Origin: Azospirillum soli
GTDB taxonomy: Bacteria; Pseudomonadota; Alphaproteobacteria; Azospirillales; Azospirillaceae
Direction: 5' to 3'
Assembly (NCBI RefSeq): GCF_017876165.1
Contig: NZ_JAGINQ010000024.1
Coordinates: forward strand, 19,616-83,615
DNA: 64,000 nt
Shown here: positions 16,861-25,648 of the stretch, one piece after another
Layout of the letters: each line of letters begins with the position of its first letter
How positions within the stretch are numbered: the stretch's first letter is position 1
The notes under the pieces: generated by a model
The model's database searches: none
The model's input: the letters and a program-made list of their open reading frames with translations, nothing else
What the model was told of the DNA's origin: nothing
Position numbers and translations under genes: made by a program

Positions 16861-17723
16861 GGACCGACGAAAGCGCCTTCGGCCGGCGGCTGATGGATGC
16901 GGTGCCGCACGTCGTCCTGATCCTGGGCGTGCTGATCTTTGCTTTTCCCATCTACATCACCCTGATCGGCTCCACCTGGGACGCCGGGACCATCGCGCGG
17001 GGCAACCTGCCGCTGACGCCGGGCGGGGAGATGCTGGACAACTACGCCCGGGCCTGGAACGAGACGCGCGGGGACCGCATCATCCACACGCCCGTGCGGA
17101 TCATGATGATGAACAGCCTGATCATGGCGCTGGTCATCGCGCTGGGGAAGATCGCCATCTCCATCATCTCGGCCTACGCGGTGGCGTTCTTCCGCTTTCC
17201 GCTGCGCATGGTCTTCTTCTGGATGATCTTCATCACGCTGATGCTGCCGGTGGAGGTGCGCATCATCCCCACTTACGAGGTGGTGGCGAACATGGGGCTG
17301 ATCGACACCTACGCCGGGCTGACGATCCCGCTGATCGCCTCGGCCACCGCGACGCTGCTGTTCCGGCAGTTCTTCCTGACCATCCCGGACGAACTGGTGG
17401 AGGCCGCGAAGATCGACGGGGCGGGCGCGCTGCGCTTTTTCGTGGACGTGGTGCTGCCGCTGTCGCGGACGAACATCGCGGCGCTGTTCGTCATCCTCTT
17501 CATCTACGGCTGGAACCAGTATCTGTGGCCGCTTCTGGTCACCAACAGCGGCGACATGGAAACCGTGGTCATCGGCATCACCAAGATGATCGGCAACGGC
17601 GAGGCCGCGACCGATTGGGACCTGATCATGGCCACGACGGTGCTGGCCATGCTGCCGCCGGTGGCGGTGGTGGTCCTGATGCAGCGCTGGTTCGTCAAGG
17701 GCCTTGTGGACAGCGAGAAGTAA
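16857..17723 (+). CDS. ugpE: ABC importer permease, UgpE-like
   Basis: This second 288-residue inner-membrane permease has about six hydrophobic segments. Its EAA loop reads VEAAKIDGAGALRFFVDVVLPLS near residue 180. The sequence GWNQYLWPLLVT near residue 220 is typical of UgpE. The ATG overlaps the ugpA stop by four bases, showing tight coupling. UgpA and UgpE would form a heterodimeric channel fed by the upstream binding protein. Confidence 0.9.
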   Translation: MRTDESAFGRRLMDAVPHVVLILGVLIFAFPIYITLIGSTWDAGTIARGNLPLTPGGEMLDNYARAWNETRGDRIIHTPVRIMMMNSLIMALVIALGKIAISIISAYAVAFFRFPLRMVFFWMIFITLMLPVEVRIIPTYEVVANMGLIDTYAGLTIPLIASATATLLFRQFFLTIPDELVEAAKIDGAGALRFFVDVVLPLSRTNIAALFVILFIYGWNQYLWPLLVTNSGDMETVVIGITKMIGNGEAATDWDLIMATTVLAMLPPVAVVVLMQRWFVKGLVDSEK

Positions 17724-17728
17724 CAAGA

Positions 17729-18799
17729 ATGGCAACGGTCGATCTGAATCGGGTCCGCAAGTCCTACGGCGCCGTCGAGGCGATCAAGGGCATCGACATC
17801 GCCGTCGCGGACGGCGAATTCCTCGTGCTGCTCGGCCCCTCGGGCTGCGGCAAGTCCACGCTGCTGCGCATGGTCGCGGGGCTGGAGAGCATCACCGGCG
17901 GCGAGATCGCCATCGGCGGGCGCGTGGTCAACGGGCTGGAGCCCAAGGACCGCGACATCGCCATGGTGTTCCAGAATTACGCGCTCTACCCGCACATGAG
18001 CGTCTTCGACAACATGGCCTACGGGCTGAAGATCCGGGGCGTGCCGAAGGCGGAGATCCAGGCGCGCGTCGCCAAGGCGGCGGAGATCCTGGAACTCGGC
18101 CGATTCCTCGACCGCCGGCCGAGCCAGCTGTCGGGCGGCCAGCGCCAGCGCGTCGCCATGGGCCGTGCCATCGTGCGCGAACCCGCCGCCTTCCTGTTCG
18201 ACGAGCCGCTGTCGAACCTCGACGCCAAGCTGCGCACGCAGATGCGGGTGGAGATCAAGCGGCTTCAGGACCGGCTCGGCGTCACCAGCCTGTACGTCAC
18301 CCACGATCAGGTGGAGGCGATGACGCTGGCCGACCGCATCCTGGTGATGAATCATGGAGTCGCCGAGCAGGTCGGCACACCGCTGGAGGTCTACCAGCGC
18401 CCGGCCAGCCTGTTCGTGGCGGGCTTCATCGGCTCGCCCCCGATGAACGTGCTGGACGCCCACGTCGAGGCGGACGGGCGGACGCTGGCCCTGCCTTGCG
18501 GCGCCGCCCTGCCGCTGCCGCACCCGCAGCCCGCCCTGAACGGCCGGGAGGTGAAGCTGGGCATCCGGCCGGAGCATGTGGCGGTGTCGGCCGATGGCGC
18601 GCTGAGCGTCACGGTCGATCTGGTGGAGGCGTTGGGCGCCGACACGGTCGTCTATGGCCGGCTGCCCAACGGGGAGGCTCTGCTGGTCCGCATGGCCGGC
18701 CTGCCGGTCTGCCGCGAGGGCGAGACGCTGCGGCTCGACGCGCCGCCGCCCGCGCTCCACCTGTTCGACGGAGCGACGGGCCGGCGGCTGGAGGATTGA
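17729..18799 (+). CDS. ugpC: ABC importer ATPase, UgpC/MalK family
   Basis: This 356-residue ATPase energises the Ugp importer. Motifs: Walker A GPSGCGKST at about 37, Q-loop VFQNYALYPHM at about 80, signature LSGGQRQRVAMGRAI at about 134, Walker B FLFDEPLSNLDAKL and switch His YVTHDQVEA. The C-terminal 110 residues form the regulatory TOBE/OB region (IRPEHVAV). It begins five bases after ugpE. No phosphodiesterase gene (ugpQ) follows. Confidence 0.93.
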   Translation: MATVDLNRVRKSYGAVEAIKGIDIAVADGEFLVLLGPSGCGKSTLLRMVAGLESITGGEIAIGGRVVNGLEPKDRDIAMVFQNYALYPHMSVFDNMAYGLKIRGVPKAEIQARVAKAAEILELGRFLDRRPSQLSGGQRQRVAMGRAIVREPAAFLFDEPLSNLDAKLRTQMRVEIKRLQDRLGVTSLYVTHDQVEAMTLADRILVMNHGVAEQVGTPLEVYQRPASLFVAGFIGSPPMNVLDAHVEADGRTLALPCGAALPLPHPQPALNGREVKLGIRPEHVAVSADGALSVTVDLVEALGADTVVYGRLPNGEALLVRMAGLPVCREGETLRLDAPPPALHLFDGATGRRLED

Positions 18800-18818
18800 T
18801 CGCCAATCGCCTTCGTTA

Positions 18819-19337
18819 TCAGACTGCGCGCAGGCCGCGCGCGTAGGATTTCCAGCGTTCCTGATAGACCGCCGCCGGGCCGCGAAGCCGCTCCACGTCC
18901 TCGTCGCTGAGGTTGCGCACCACCTTGCCCGGCGCGCCGAGCACGAGCGAGCGGTCGGGGATCTCCTTGCCCTCGGCGATGAAGGCGTGGGCGCCGATCA
19001 GGCAGTCGCGGCCGATGCGGGCGCCGTTCAGTACCGTGGCGCCGATGCCGATCAGGCTGCCGTCGCCCACGGTGCAGCCGTGCAGCATCGCCAGATGCCC
19101 GACCGTGACATTGCGGCCGAGCGTCAGCGGGTAACCGGGATCAACGTGCAGGACGGCGTTGTCCTGAACGTTGCTGCCGGCACCGATGTGGATGCGCTCC
19201 GCCTCCGCGCGCAGCACGGCGCCCCACCAGACCGACGCATCCTCCTCCAGCAGGACGTCTCCGATCACCGTGGCGCTGGGCGCCACCCAGCTAGCCGCGG
19301 CCAGTTGCGGAACCTTGTCGTCCAGCGCGTAGATCAT
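18819..19337 (-). CDS. Gamma-carbonic-anhydrase-like left-handed beta-helix protein
   Basis: This 172-residue protein is built from hexapeptide repeats (for example SVWWGAVLRAEAERIHIGAGSNVQDNAVLHV). It resembles YrdA/PaaY/CaiE-type gamma carbonic anhydrases. The three zinc-ligand histidines are plausible: VLHVDPG, VTVGHLAMLHGC. The Q/N of NVQDN is also conserved. The C-terminal helix GAPGKVVRNLSDEDVERLR is typical of the group. Activity cannot be told from sequence, since many relatives are inactive or act in thioester metabolism. It stands alone on the minus strand, convergent with ugpC. Confidence 0.85.
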   Translation of the reverse strand: MIYALDDKVPQLAAASWVAPSATVIGDVLLEEDASVWWGAVLRAEAERIHIGAGSNVQDNAVLHVDPGYPLTLGRNVTVGHLAMLHGCTVGDGSLIGIGATVLNGARIGRDCLIGAHAFIAEGKEIPDRSLVLGAPGKVVRNLSDEDVERLRGPAAVYQERWKSYARGLRAV

Positions 19338-19392
19338 CCAGTCCTCCCAGGGGGCGATGGCCGGTGCGGGATGACGTCCGGACCGGTGCCCG

Positions 19393-19749
19393 TTAAATCC
19401 CGACCTCGATGGCCGCGTTCACGACGTAGATCATCTCATTCTTGTCGTCCTTGTCGGTAAGAAAGATGCCGCTCGGCGCCAACATGCCGCCGCTGCCGAC
19501 CGTCACCGTCACCTGACCATAGGGGAAGACGGCCCGCACCGCTTCGACGTCCAGTTGATCGGCGTCGGCGGGCACGGCCAGATGGACGCGCACCTGCATC
19601 CGGCTGGTGTCTCCGTCCACCAGCGCGCGCATGCCCGGCATGGAGTTGCGCTCAATGGCGTTGCGCACCGCGCGGACGGCGGCCTTGGTCACGTCCTGCC
19701 CGTGCAGGTCCACGCCCATCCCAAGCTCGACGAACATCACCTGCTTCAT
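19393..19749 (-). CDS. Lin0512 family protein
   Basis: This 118-residue cytoplasmic protein begins MKQVMFVELGMGVDLHGQDV and continues TKAAVRAVRNAIERNSMPGM, the hallmark of the Lin0512 family. A GGAGG site lies six bases before the ATG. The family has no firmly established function. The C-terminal half is alternating beta (VTVTVGSGGMLAPSGIFLTD). It sits 55 bases upstream of the gamma-carbonic-anhydrase-like gene and may be co-transcribed with it. Confidence 0.8.
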   Translation of the reverse strand: MKQVMFVELGMGVDLHGQDVTKAAVRAVRNAIERNSMPGMRALVDGDTSRMQVRVHLAVPADADQLDVEAVRAVFPYGQVTVTVGSGGMLAPSGIFLTDKDDKNEMIYVVNAAIEVGI

Positions 19750-20201
19750 GGCGCACCTCCTCTCCCTGTTGCATCAACGCATGGATGCCCGAATCCGTGT
19801 CGCGGCGGAACCGGCCGTGCCGGCCTTTTCCAAGCTGCGGGACGGATGGGCCGGCCCAAGCCATAGGGTGGCGTGCGCCAATCACACAGGGTAAATCCCG
19901 CGCGGGCGCACGGCTGTCCGGTGAAACATTTTGCCTCGGAGCCATCCCTTTTCACGTCGTCACCCCCGCGAAGGCGGGGGTCCAGGAAACTCCGCGCCTA
20001 AGTGCTTGTTCAGACTGGATTCCCGCCTTCGCGGGAATGACGAGCTGGGAATCGGTGGGCGCCGGGAAACATGCTCGGGGGCTTTCGGAGACCCACGCCG
20101 AAACACGTCATTCGCATCACAGCCTTGCTCCCGTGTCCCGGACAGCCGTGTGTGCGTCGCCGCGCGGTTCTCCTGAACGGCAAACGGACGTGGCCGAAGC
20201 C
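19750..20201. other. Gene-free interval with one long inverted repeat
   Basis: No convincing gene is seen in these 452 bases. It contains the 19958-20042 inverted repeat. The short open frames crossing it have no family resemblance or ribosome sites. It includes the region upstream of the Lin0512 gene (leftward) and downstream of smc. Confidence 0.6.
19958..20042. repeat. Dispersed-type inverted repeat (CGTCA..CCCGCGAAGGCGGG..TCCAG)
   Basis: Left arm 19958-19985 and right arm 20015-20042 are 28-base, nearly complementary arms. Each contains its own dyad around GCGAAGGC or GCCTTCGC, with a 29-base spacer. The arm sequence (CGTCATTCCCGCGAAGGCGGG type) is a common intergenic repeat in proteobacteria; that is recalled knowledge and was not searched. 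Confidence 0.75.
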
Positions 20202-23200
20202 CTACGCCACGCCCCTTAGCTCCTCTGCCGCCCGCAGGTCCACGCTGACGAGCTGCGACACGCCGCGTTCCACCATCGTCACGCCGAACAGGCGGTCCAC
20301 GCGGGCCATGGTCAGGCGGTGGTGGGTGATGATCAGGAAGCGGGTGTTGCCCTCGCGGGCGATGTCGTCCACGAGGTCGCAGAAGCGGCCGACGTTGGCC
20401 TCGTCCAACGGGGCGTCCACCTCGTCCAGCACGCAGATGGGCGCGGGGTTGGAGCGGAAGACGGCGAAAAGCAGCGACAGGGCGGTTAGCGCCTGCTCGC
20501 CGCCCGACAGCAATGAGAGGACCTGAAGCTTCTTGCCCGGCGGACTGGCGTAGATTTCCAGGCCGGCCTGCAACGGATCCTCGGCGTTGACCAACTCCAG
20601 ATGGGCCTTGCCGCCGCCGAACAGGCGGGTGAACAGGTCCTGGAAATTGCGGTTCACCGTGTCGAAGGAGGCGATCAGACGTTCGCGCGCCTCGCGGTTC
20701 AGGCTGGCGATGCCCTGGCGCAGGCGGGCGATGGCGCTGACGAGGTCTTCGCGCTCGGTCTGCAGGCTGGTGATCTGCTGCTCCAGCTCGGCGACCTCGA
20801 TCTCGGCGCGCAGGTTGACCGGGCCCATGTTCTCGCGCTCGCGGGTCAGCTTGTCGAGGCGGGCTTCCAGGCCGGTGGCGTCGGGCAGTTCCTCACCGGG
20901 CGCGAGTTCGGCGGCGGCGCGGGTCTGCTCGGGGCGGCAGTTCAGGCGCTCGGCGATGCGCTCGGTCAGGGTTTGGCCGTTCTGCTGGGCGGCGGAGACG
21001 GCGGCCTCGGCATGGGCGCGGGCCTCGCGGGCGTCGGCAAGGCCGGATTCGGCCTGTTTCAGGGCTTTTTCGGTCTCGGCGAGGCGGTTTTCCGCTTCGG
21101 CCAGCGTGTCGGCGGCGCGCTTGCGGGCGCGCTCGGCCTCGCTGATCTTGCCGAGAAGGGTTTGGCGGTCGGCCTCGATCGCGGCGGGGCGGCTTTGCAG
21201 TTGGGCCAGTTCGGTTTCGGCGGCGGCGGCGCGTTCCTTCAGCTCGGCGACACGCCCACCGGCGCCCTGGGAGCGGGTGCCCCAGGAGGCGATTTCCTGC
21301 TCGATGCTGGATAGGCGCTGGCGGCGGGACTGAGCCTCGCGGGTCAGGCGGTCGAGCGCGTTCTGTTTCTCGGCCAGGGTGGTGCGGCGCTCGGCCAGCG
21401 TGACGCGGAGGTCGTTGACCTTGTCGCGGCCCTCGCGGGCGTCGGGCAGGGCGTCCAGGGCGTCGCGGGCCTGGGTCAGCTGGGCTTCGGCGTCGCACTG
21501 GTCCGACGCGAGGCGGTCGATGGCCTCCACCAGCGCGGCCAGCCTGGTCGCGGCGGCGTCGGCTTCGCGGGCCAGCTTGGCGTGGCGGTCGCGGGCGGCG
21601 CTGACCCCGGTGAAGGCCTCACGCACGGCGTCGCGGGCGCGGCGGTCGGCCTGGGCGGCTTCCTCGGCGGCGCGCTTGGCGTCGTCCAGGGCGTCACGGG
21701 CAAGGTCGAGCTGCTCCTCGGCAAGGTCGAGTTCGCCGCGCAGCTCGTTCAGGCGGTTGCGCTGCTTCAGGCGGACGGCGGCGGCGGTCGGCGCGCCGGC
21801 CTGGATGGTCAGCCCGTCCCAGCGCCACGCCCCGCCGTCGCGGCTGACGAGGATCTGGCCGGGCGCGAGGGTCGGGGCGAGCGTCGCACCCGTTTCGGCG
21901 TCCGCGACCACGGCGACGTGGGCCAGCGCGCGGGACGCGGCGTCCGGACCCTGGACATGGGCGGCCAGCGGTTCGGCGCCGGAGGGCAGGGCGGCCACGG
22001 AGTCGAAGGGCGGCAGGTTGCGCCAGTGGACCGGGGCGGCCTCGTCCAGCGGCGCGGTCAGCGCGTCGCCCAGCGCGGCGGCCAGCGCGCCTTCATAGCC
22101 GGGGGAGACGGTCACCGCGTCCACCAGCGGCGGGAACAGGTCGCCGGAGCCGGTGGCGAGCAGTTCGGTCAGCGCCTTTTCCTCCGCCTTCAGCTTCGTG
22201 CGGGCGGATTCGGCGGCTTGCAGCGCCTCGCGGGCGCGGGCCTGGGCGGGTTCGGAGTCGGTTTTGGCGCGCTCGGCGGCCTCGGCGGCTTCGCGGGCGT
22301 CTTCCAGGCGTTGTTCGGCCAGTTCGACCGCCAGTTCGGCCTCGGCCACATCGGCGCGGGCGGAGATTTCGCGTTCGAGGGTTTCGCGCTGCGACTGCTG
22401 TTCGGCGAGGCGCTTGGTGAGGCCAGCGGCGCGGGTTTCCAGGTCGGCGACCTGCCGCTGCGTGGCGGTGCGCCGGGCCTCGTCGGAGGCGACCTGCTCG
22501 GTCAGCCGGGTCAGCGCGCGGTCCAGCTCGTCCACCGCCTCGCGCGCTTCGGCCAGCGCCTCGCGGGCGGCTTCCTCAAGCATTTCCTCGTCGGCCTGGG
22601 CCTCGCGCAGCCGGTCGCGTTCGGATTCCAGGCGGGCCAGCGCATCGCCCGCGTCGGCGGCGAGCGCTTCCTCGCGGCCCAGGTCACCGGCGATCTGCTG
22701 AAGGCGGGAGACCAGGGCGCGCTGCTGCTCGGCGACGCGCCTTTCCTCGGCGTCCAGCTGCTCCTTGGCGATGACGAGCCGTTGCAGGCCCGCCGCCGCT
22801 GCTGCTTCCGCCTGACGCTTTTCCGGCAGGCCGGCGGCGGCGTCGGTGCGGCGGGTGGTCAGCTGGGTGACCGCCAGCATCAGCTCGCGCACCGCGCCCT
22901 CGGCCTTGCCGAAGGCGGCGCGGGCACGCTCAAGCTCCGCCTCGTGGGCGATCCAGCGCAGGTGCCAGAGGACGGCCTCGGCCTTGCGGATCTGTTCGGA
23001 CAGGTTGCGGTAGCGGGCAGCTTGGCGGGCCTGTTTCTTCAGGCTTTGCAGCTGGGTGTCCATCGCCCCGATGACGTCGTCGAGGCGGGTCAGGTTGGTT
23101 TCGGCCGCGCGCAGCCGCAACTCCGCTTCATGCCGGCGGGAGTGCAGGCCGGTGATGCCCGCCGCCTCCTCCAGCAGCATGCGGCGGTCCTGCGGCTTGG

Positions 23201-23663
23201 CGTTGATGATCTGGCCGACCTTGCCCTGGCTGACCAGCGCCGGGGAATTGGCGCCGGACGCGTTGTCGGCGAACAGAAGCTGCACGTCGCGGGCGCGCAC
23301 CAGCTTGCCGTTGATGCGGTAGTCGGAGCCGTTGCCGCGCTCGATCCGGCGCGTCACCTCGAGCTCGTCGTGCTCGTTGAAGCCGGCGGGGGCGGTGCGC
23401 GTGCGGTTGTCGATCAGAAGGGCGACTTCGCCCAGGTTGCGCGCCGGGCGGTTGGCCGTGCCGCCGAAGATGACGTCGTCCATGTCATCGCCGCGCATCT
23501 TCTTGGCGGAGGTCTCGCCCATCACCCAGCGCAGCGCCTCCACCAGATTCGACTTGCCGCAGCCGTTCGGGCCGACGATGCCGGTCATGCCGGGCTCGAT
23601 CACAAGCTCGGTGGCATCGACGAACGACTTGAAGCCGGACAGGCGGAGGCGCGTGAAGTGCAC
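20202..23663 (-). CDS. smc: Chromosome segregation protein SMC
   Basis: This 1153-residue SMC ATPase compacts and helps separate chromosomes as a homodimer with ScpA/ScpB. The start is GTG (MHFTRLRLSGFKSFVD). Parts in order: Walker A GPNGCGKSN at about 33; Ala/Glu/Arg-rich coiled coil at about 165-480; hinge at about 500-630; the second coiled coil to about 980; signature LSLLSGGEQALTALSLLFAVF; and Walker B PICVLDEVDAPLDEANVGRF near 1080-1100. Long antisense frames over the coiled coils are artefacts of composition. The DsbA-like gene lies 15 bases upstream and may be co-transcribed. Confidence 0.97.
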   Translation of the reverse strand: MHFTRLRLSGFKSFVDATELVIEPGMTGIVGPNGCGKSNLVEALRWVMGETSAKKMRGDDMDDVIFGGTANRPARNLGEVALLIDNRTRTAPAGFNEHDELEVTRRIERGNGSDYRINGKLVRARDVQLLFADNASGANSPALVSQGKVGQIINAKPQDRRMLLEEAAGITGLHSRRHEAELRLRAAETNLTRLDDVIGAMDTQLQSLKKQARQAARYRNLSEQIRKAEAVLWHLRWIAHEAELERARAAFGKAEGAVRELMLAVTQLTTRRTDAAAGLPEKRQAEAAAAAGLQRLVIAKEQLDAEERRVAEQQRALVSRLQQIAGDLGREEALAADAGDALARLESERDRLREAQADEEMLEEAAREALAEAREAVDELDRALTRLTEQVASDEARRTATQRQVADLETRAAGLTKRLAEQQSQRETLEREISARADVAEAELAVELAEQRLEDAREAAEAAERAKTDSEPAQARAREALQAAESARTKLKAEEKALTELLATGSGDLFPPLVDAVTVSPGYEGALAAALGDALTAPLDEAAPVHWRNLPPFDSVAALPSGAEPLAAHVQGPDAASRALAHVAVVADAETGATLAPTLAPGQILVSRDGGAWRWDGLTIQAGAPTAAAVRLKQRNRLNELRGELDLAEEQLDLARDALDDAKRAAEEAAQADRRARDAVREAFTGVSAARDRHAKLAREADAAATRLAALVEAIDRLASDQCDAEAQLTQARDALDALPDAREGRDKVNDLRVTLAERRTTLAEKQNALDRLTREAQSRRQRLSSIEQEIASWGTRSQGAGGRVAELKERAAAAETELAQLQSRPAAIEADRQTLLGKISEAERARKRAADTLAEAENRLAETEKALKQAESGLADAREARAHAEAAVSAAQQNGQTLTERIAERLNCRPEQTRAAAELAPGEELPDATGLEARLDKLTRERENMGPVNLRAEIEVAELEQQITSLQTEREDLVSAIARLRQGIASLNREARERLIASFDTVNRNFQDLFTRLFGGGKAHLELVNAEDPLQAGLEIYASPPGKKLQVLSLLSGGEQALTALSLLFAVFRSNPAPICVLDEVDAPLDEANVGRFCDLVDDIAREGNTRFLIITHHRLTMARVDRLFGVTMVERGVSQLVSVDLRAAEELRGVA

Positions 23664-23678
23664 CGGGGTGTATCCTGA

Positions 23679-24455
23679 TTACTTGACCAGCTTGTCGATC
23701 GCCTGGGCGAACACCTCGAACGGCTGGTTGCCGTTGATGGTCGCGGCGCCGTCGTTGAGGATGAAGGTCGGCGTCGATTCGATGCGGTGCTGGTTCTGGC
23801 CCGTCATGCGGATGTTCAGGATGCCGTCGGCCAGCGCTTGGTTGGCCATGCAGGCGTCAATGGTCTCCTGGCTCATGCCGGCGAGCTTGCCGTACTGGGA
23901 CAGCGCCTTGGCCGGGTCGGCGGCGCGGCTCCACTGTCCTTGAGCCTTGAACAGCACGTCCAGCAGCGGGTAGTAGCGCTCGGCCGGCGCGCAGCGGGCC
24001 AGCATGGAGGCGCGCAGCGCCGCCTGGTCGAAGGGGAAGTCGCGGAACACCAGCTTCACCTTGCCGGTGTCGATGTACTTCTCCTTGATCTTGGGCAGCG
24101 TCTCGGTGTGGAAGGCGGCGCAGTGCGGGCAGGTCATCGACGAATAGTCGAGGATGGTCACCGGCGCGTTCGGGTTGCCGAGCACGCGGTCGGCCAGCGG
24201 GTCGGTGACGGCGGCGGTTTGGGCGGGAGCCGGGGCGGGCGAGGTGGCCGGGGCCGGAGTCGCGGTCTGCGCGGGGGCGGGCGTGCTCTGGGCGGGCGTG
24301 TTCGGAGCCGGAGCCGGCGCGGCCGGGGTCGCTGGTGCGCCGGCGGGGGTGCTGACGGCGGTCGTCTGCGGCTGCGACCCGTAGATGGCGAGCCCGACGA
24401 TGATCGCCATGCCGACGCCGAGTACGATCAGAATACCCAAGAGGTTGCGGTTCAC
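23679..24455 (-). CDS. DsbA-family thioredoxin-fold protein with N-terminal anchor
   Basis: This 258-residue protein is probably anchored in the inner membrane and faces the periplasm. A GTG start with GAGGG upstream is followed by one membrane segment (residues 5-26). A long Pro/Ala/Thr linker (about 30-80) leads into a DsbA/DsbG-like domain with the redox motif CPHC (SSMTCPHCAAFH) near residue 110. The cis-Pro loop reads ESTPTFIL. It resembles the DsbA-family proteins common in alphaproteobacteria next to smc and dciA. A role in disulfide formation is expected from the family. Confidence 0.88.
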   Translation of the reverse strand: MNRNLLGILIVLGVGMAIIVGLAIYGSQPQTTAVSTPAGAPATPAAPAPAPNTPAQSTPAPAQTATPAPATSPAPAPAQTAAVTDPLADRVLGNPNAPVTILDYSSMTCPHCAAFHTETLPKIKEKYIDTGKVKLVFRDFPFDQAALRASMLARCAPAERYYPLLDVLFKAQGQWSRAADPAKALSQYGKLAGMSQETIDACMANQALADGILNIRMTGQNQHRIESTPTFILNDGAATINGNQPFEVFAQAIDKLVK

Positions 24456-24535
24456 GATGCCCTCGTCCCTACCAGATGTTGATGTTATAATCAGAACAAC
24501 CGTTTTGCGGCAAGACTATGGTCGGCCTTCGGCCG

Positions 24536-25012
24536 TCAGCGCTTGGCTTGCGGTTTCGGCCGCGCCAGCAGCGAGCGGCCGAAGCGCTCCAGCGTGGCGC
24601 GCAGCTCGTCGTCCTCGATGGTCGAGGTGGTGGTCATCACCGACAGTTCCTCGTCCATGGTCAGCGGGCGCTGGCGCACCACCGGCCTCGGCATGGACGC
24701 CGGGGCAGCGTGGATCAGCTTGATCTTCGCCACCGCGCGATAGCCGAAGAAGCTGTTGATGCGCTCGATGATCTGCGGTTCCAGGTGCTGAAGTTCCAGC
24801 GCGATGGCGCCCATGGCGCGGATGTGCAGGGTGGCGTCCTCGCGCTTGCCGCGCGGGAAGCTCAGCTTGTCGGGGGCGGTGCGCAGGCTCAGCTGGTGCC
24901 CGACGATGGACGACCAGTCGGTGATCAGCGCGCCGAAGGCAAGGCCGCGCTTGCCCAGCGCCTTGCCCGCCACACCCTGCACGGATTGGCCGATGCGTCG
25001 CGGTCCGTTCAT
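24536..25012 (-). CDS. DciA-like DUF721 protein (replicative helicase loader candidate)
   Basis: This 158-residue protein has a DUF721/DciA N-terminal domain (FGALITDWSSIVGHQLSLRTAPDKLSF, then LHIRAMGAIALELQHLEPQIIERINSFFGYRAVAKIKL). DciA is the ancestral loader or partner of the DnaB helicase in bacteria lacking DnaC. The C-terminal part is charged and probably disordered. The order mutY (divergent), DUF721, DsbA-like, smc is a familiar alphaproteobacterial arrangement. A small hairpin overlaps the stop but has no T-run. Confidence 0.85.
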   Translation of the reverse strand: MNGPRRIGQSVQGVAGKALGKRGLAFGALITDWSSIVGHQLSLRTAPDKLSFPRGKREDATLHIRAMGAIALELQHLEPQIIERINSFFGYRAVAKIKLIHAAPASMPRPVVRQRPLTMDEELSVMTTTSTIEDDELRATLERFGRSLLARPKPQAKR

Positions 25013-25024
25013 GTGCTGGTCCGA

Positions 25025-25510
25025 TTACTGACCTTGGCACCCGCCCTGACCGAAGAGGCTCTGGACGGCGGCGTCCATCTCTTCACGGGTCGGGGTCGCG
25101 ATGGTGGTGGCGATCGACCATTCATGGCCGAACGGGTCCAGAAGCTTGCCGTAGCGGTCGCCCCAGAACATGTCGGCCAGCGGCATGACGGCGGTGCAGC
25201 CGGCCTCCAGCGCGCGGGCGAAGACCGCGTCCGCGTCGGCGACCTGAAGGTGGATGGTCACCGGCGTGCCGCCCAGCCCCTTGGGATCCCGTGACCGGCC
25301 GCCGTTGTATTCCGGAAAATCATCGGACAGCATGACCGGGCCGCCGTTGACGACCAGATTGGCGTGCAGGACGCGCCGTCCGTCGGGCGACATCATCCGG
25401 AAGGTCTCCTCGGCGCCGAACGCCGCCTTGTAGAAGTCGATGGCGGCAGGGCCGTCGGCGACGACGAGGCAGGGGGCGGGCGGCTGAGAGGTCGGCTTTG
25501 GTCCGGTCAT
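25025..25510 (-). CDS. VOC (glyoxalase/PhnB-like) family protein
   Basis: This is a 161-residue vicinal-oxygen-chelate fold protein. The ATG at 25510 has a strong AGGAGG site eight bases upstream; the upstream in-frame extension is not needed. It shows the PhnB-like pattern VADGPAAIDFYKAAFGAEETFRM near the start and YGKLLDPFGHEWSIAT near the end. A Glu/His metal-ligand set is plausible, but the substrate cannot be told. It lies 12 bases upstream of the DUF721 gene and is divergent from mutY. Confidence 0.85.
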   Translation of the reverse strand: MTGPKPTSQPPAPCLVVADGPAAIDFYKAAFGAEETFRMMSPDGRRVLHANLVVNGGPVMLSDDFPEYNGGRSRDPKGLGGTPVTIHLQVADADAVFARALEAGCTAVMPLADMFWGDRYGKLLDPFGHEWSIATTIATPTREEMDAAVQSLFGQGGCQGQ

Positions 25511-25648
25511 GGCGGCACCCTCCTGAATCGTTGCGCTGTGGCTCGGCGTGCGCACCGTAGCGCAAGCACGCCGGACTCCGCCAGCGTGCGCCTGGGACTT
25601 TCGCCAGGGACTTTCTTGAGCGCGGCGAAACGCCTATCTCTTCCGCCC

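Noticed and set aside
21582..23678. A 698-codon rightward frame over smc
   Set aside because: It is antisense to the SMC coiled coils; its Gly/Leu/Gln repeats mirror the Ala/Glu/Arg codons of smc.
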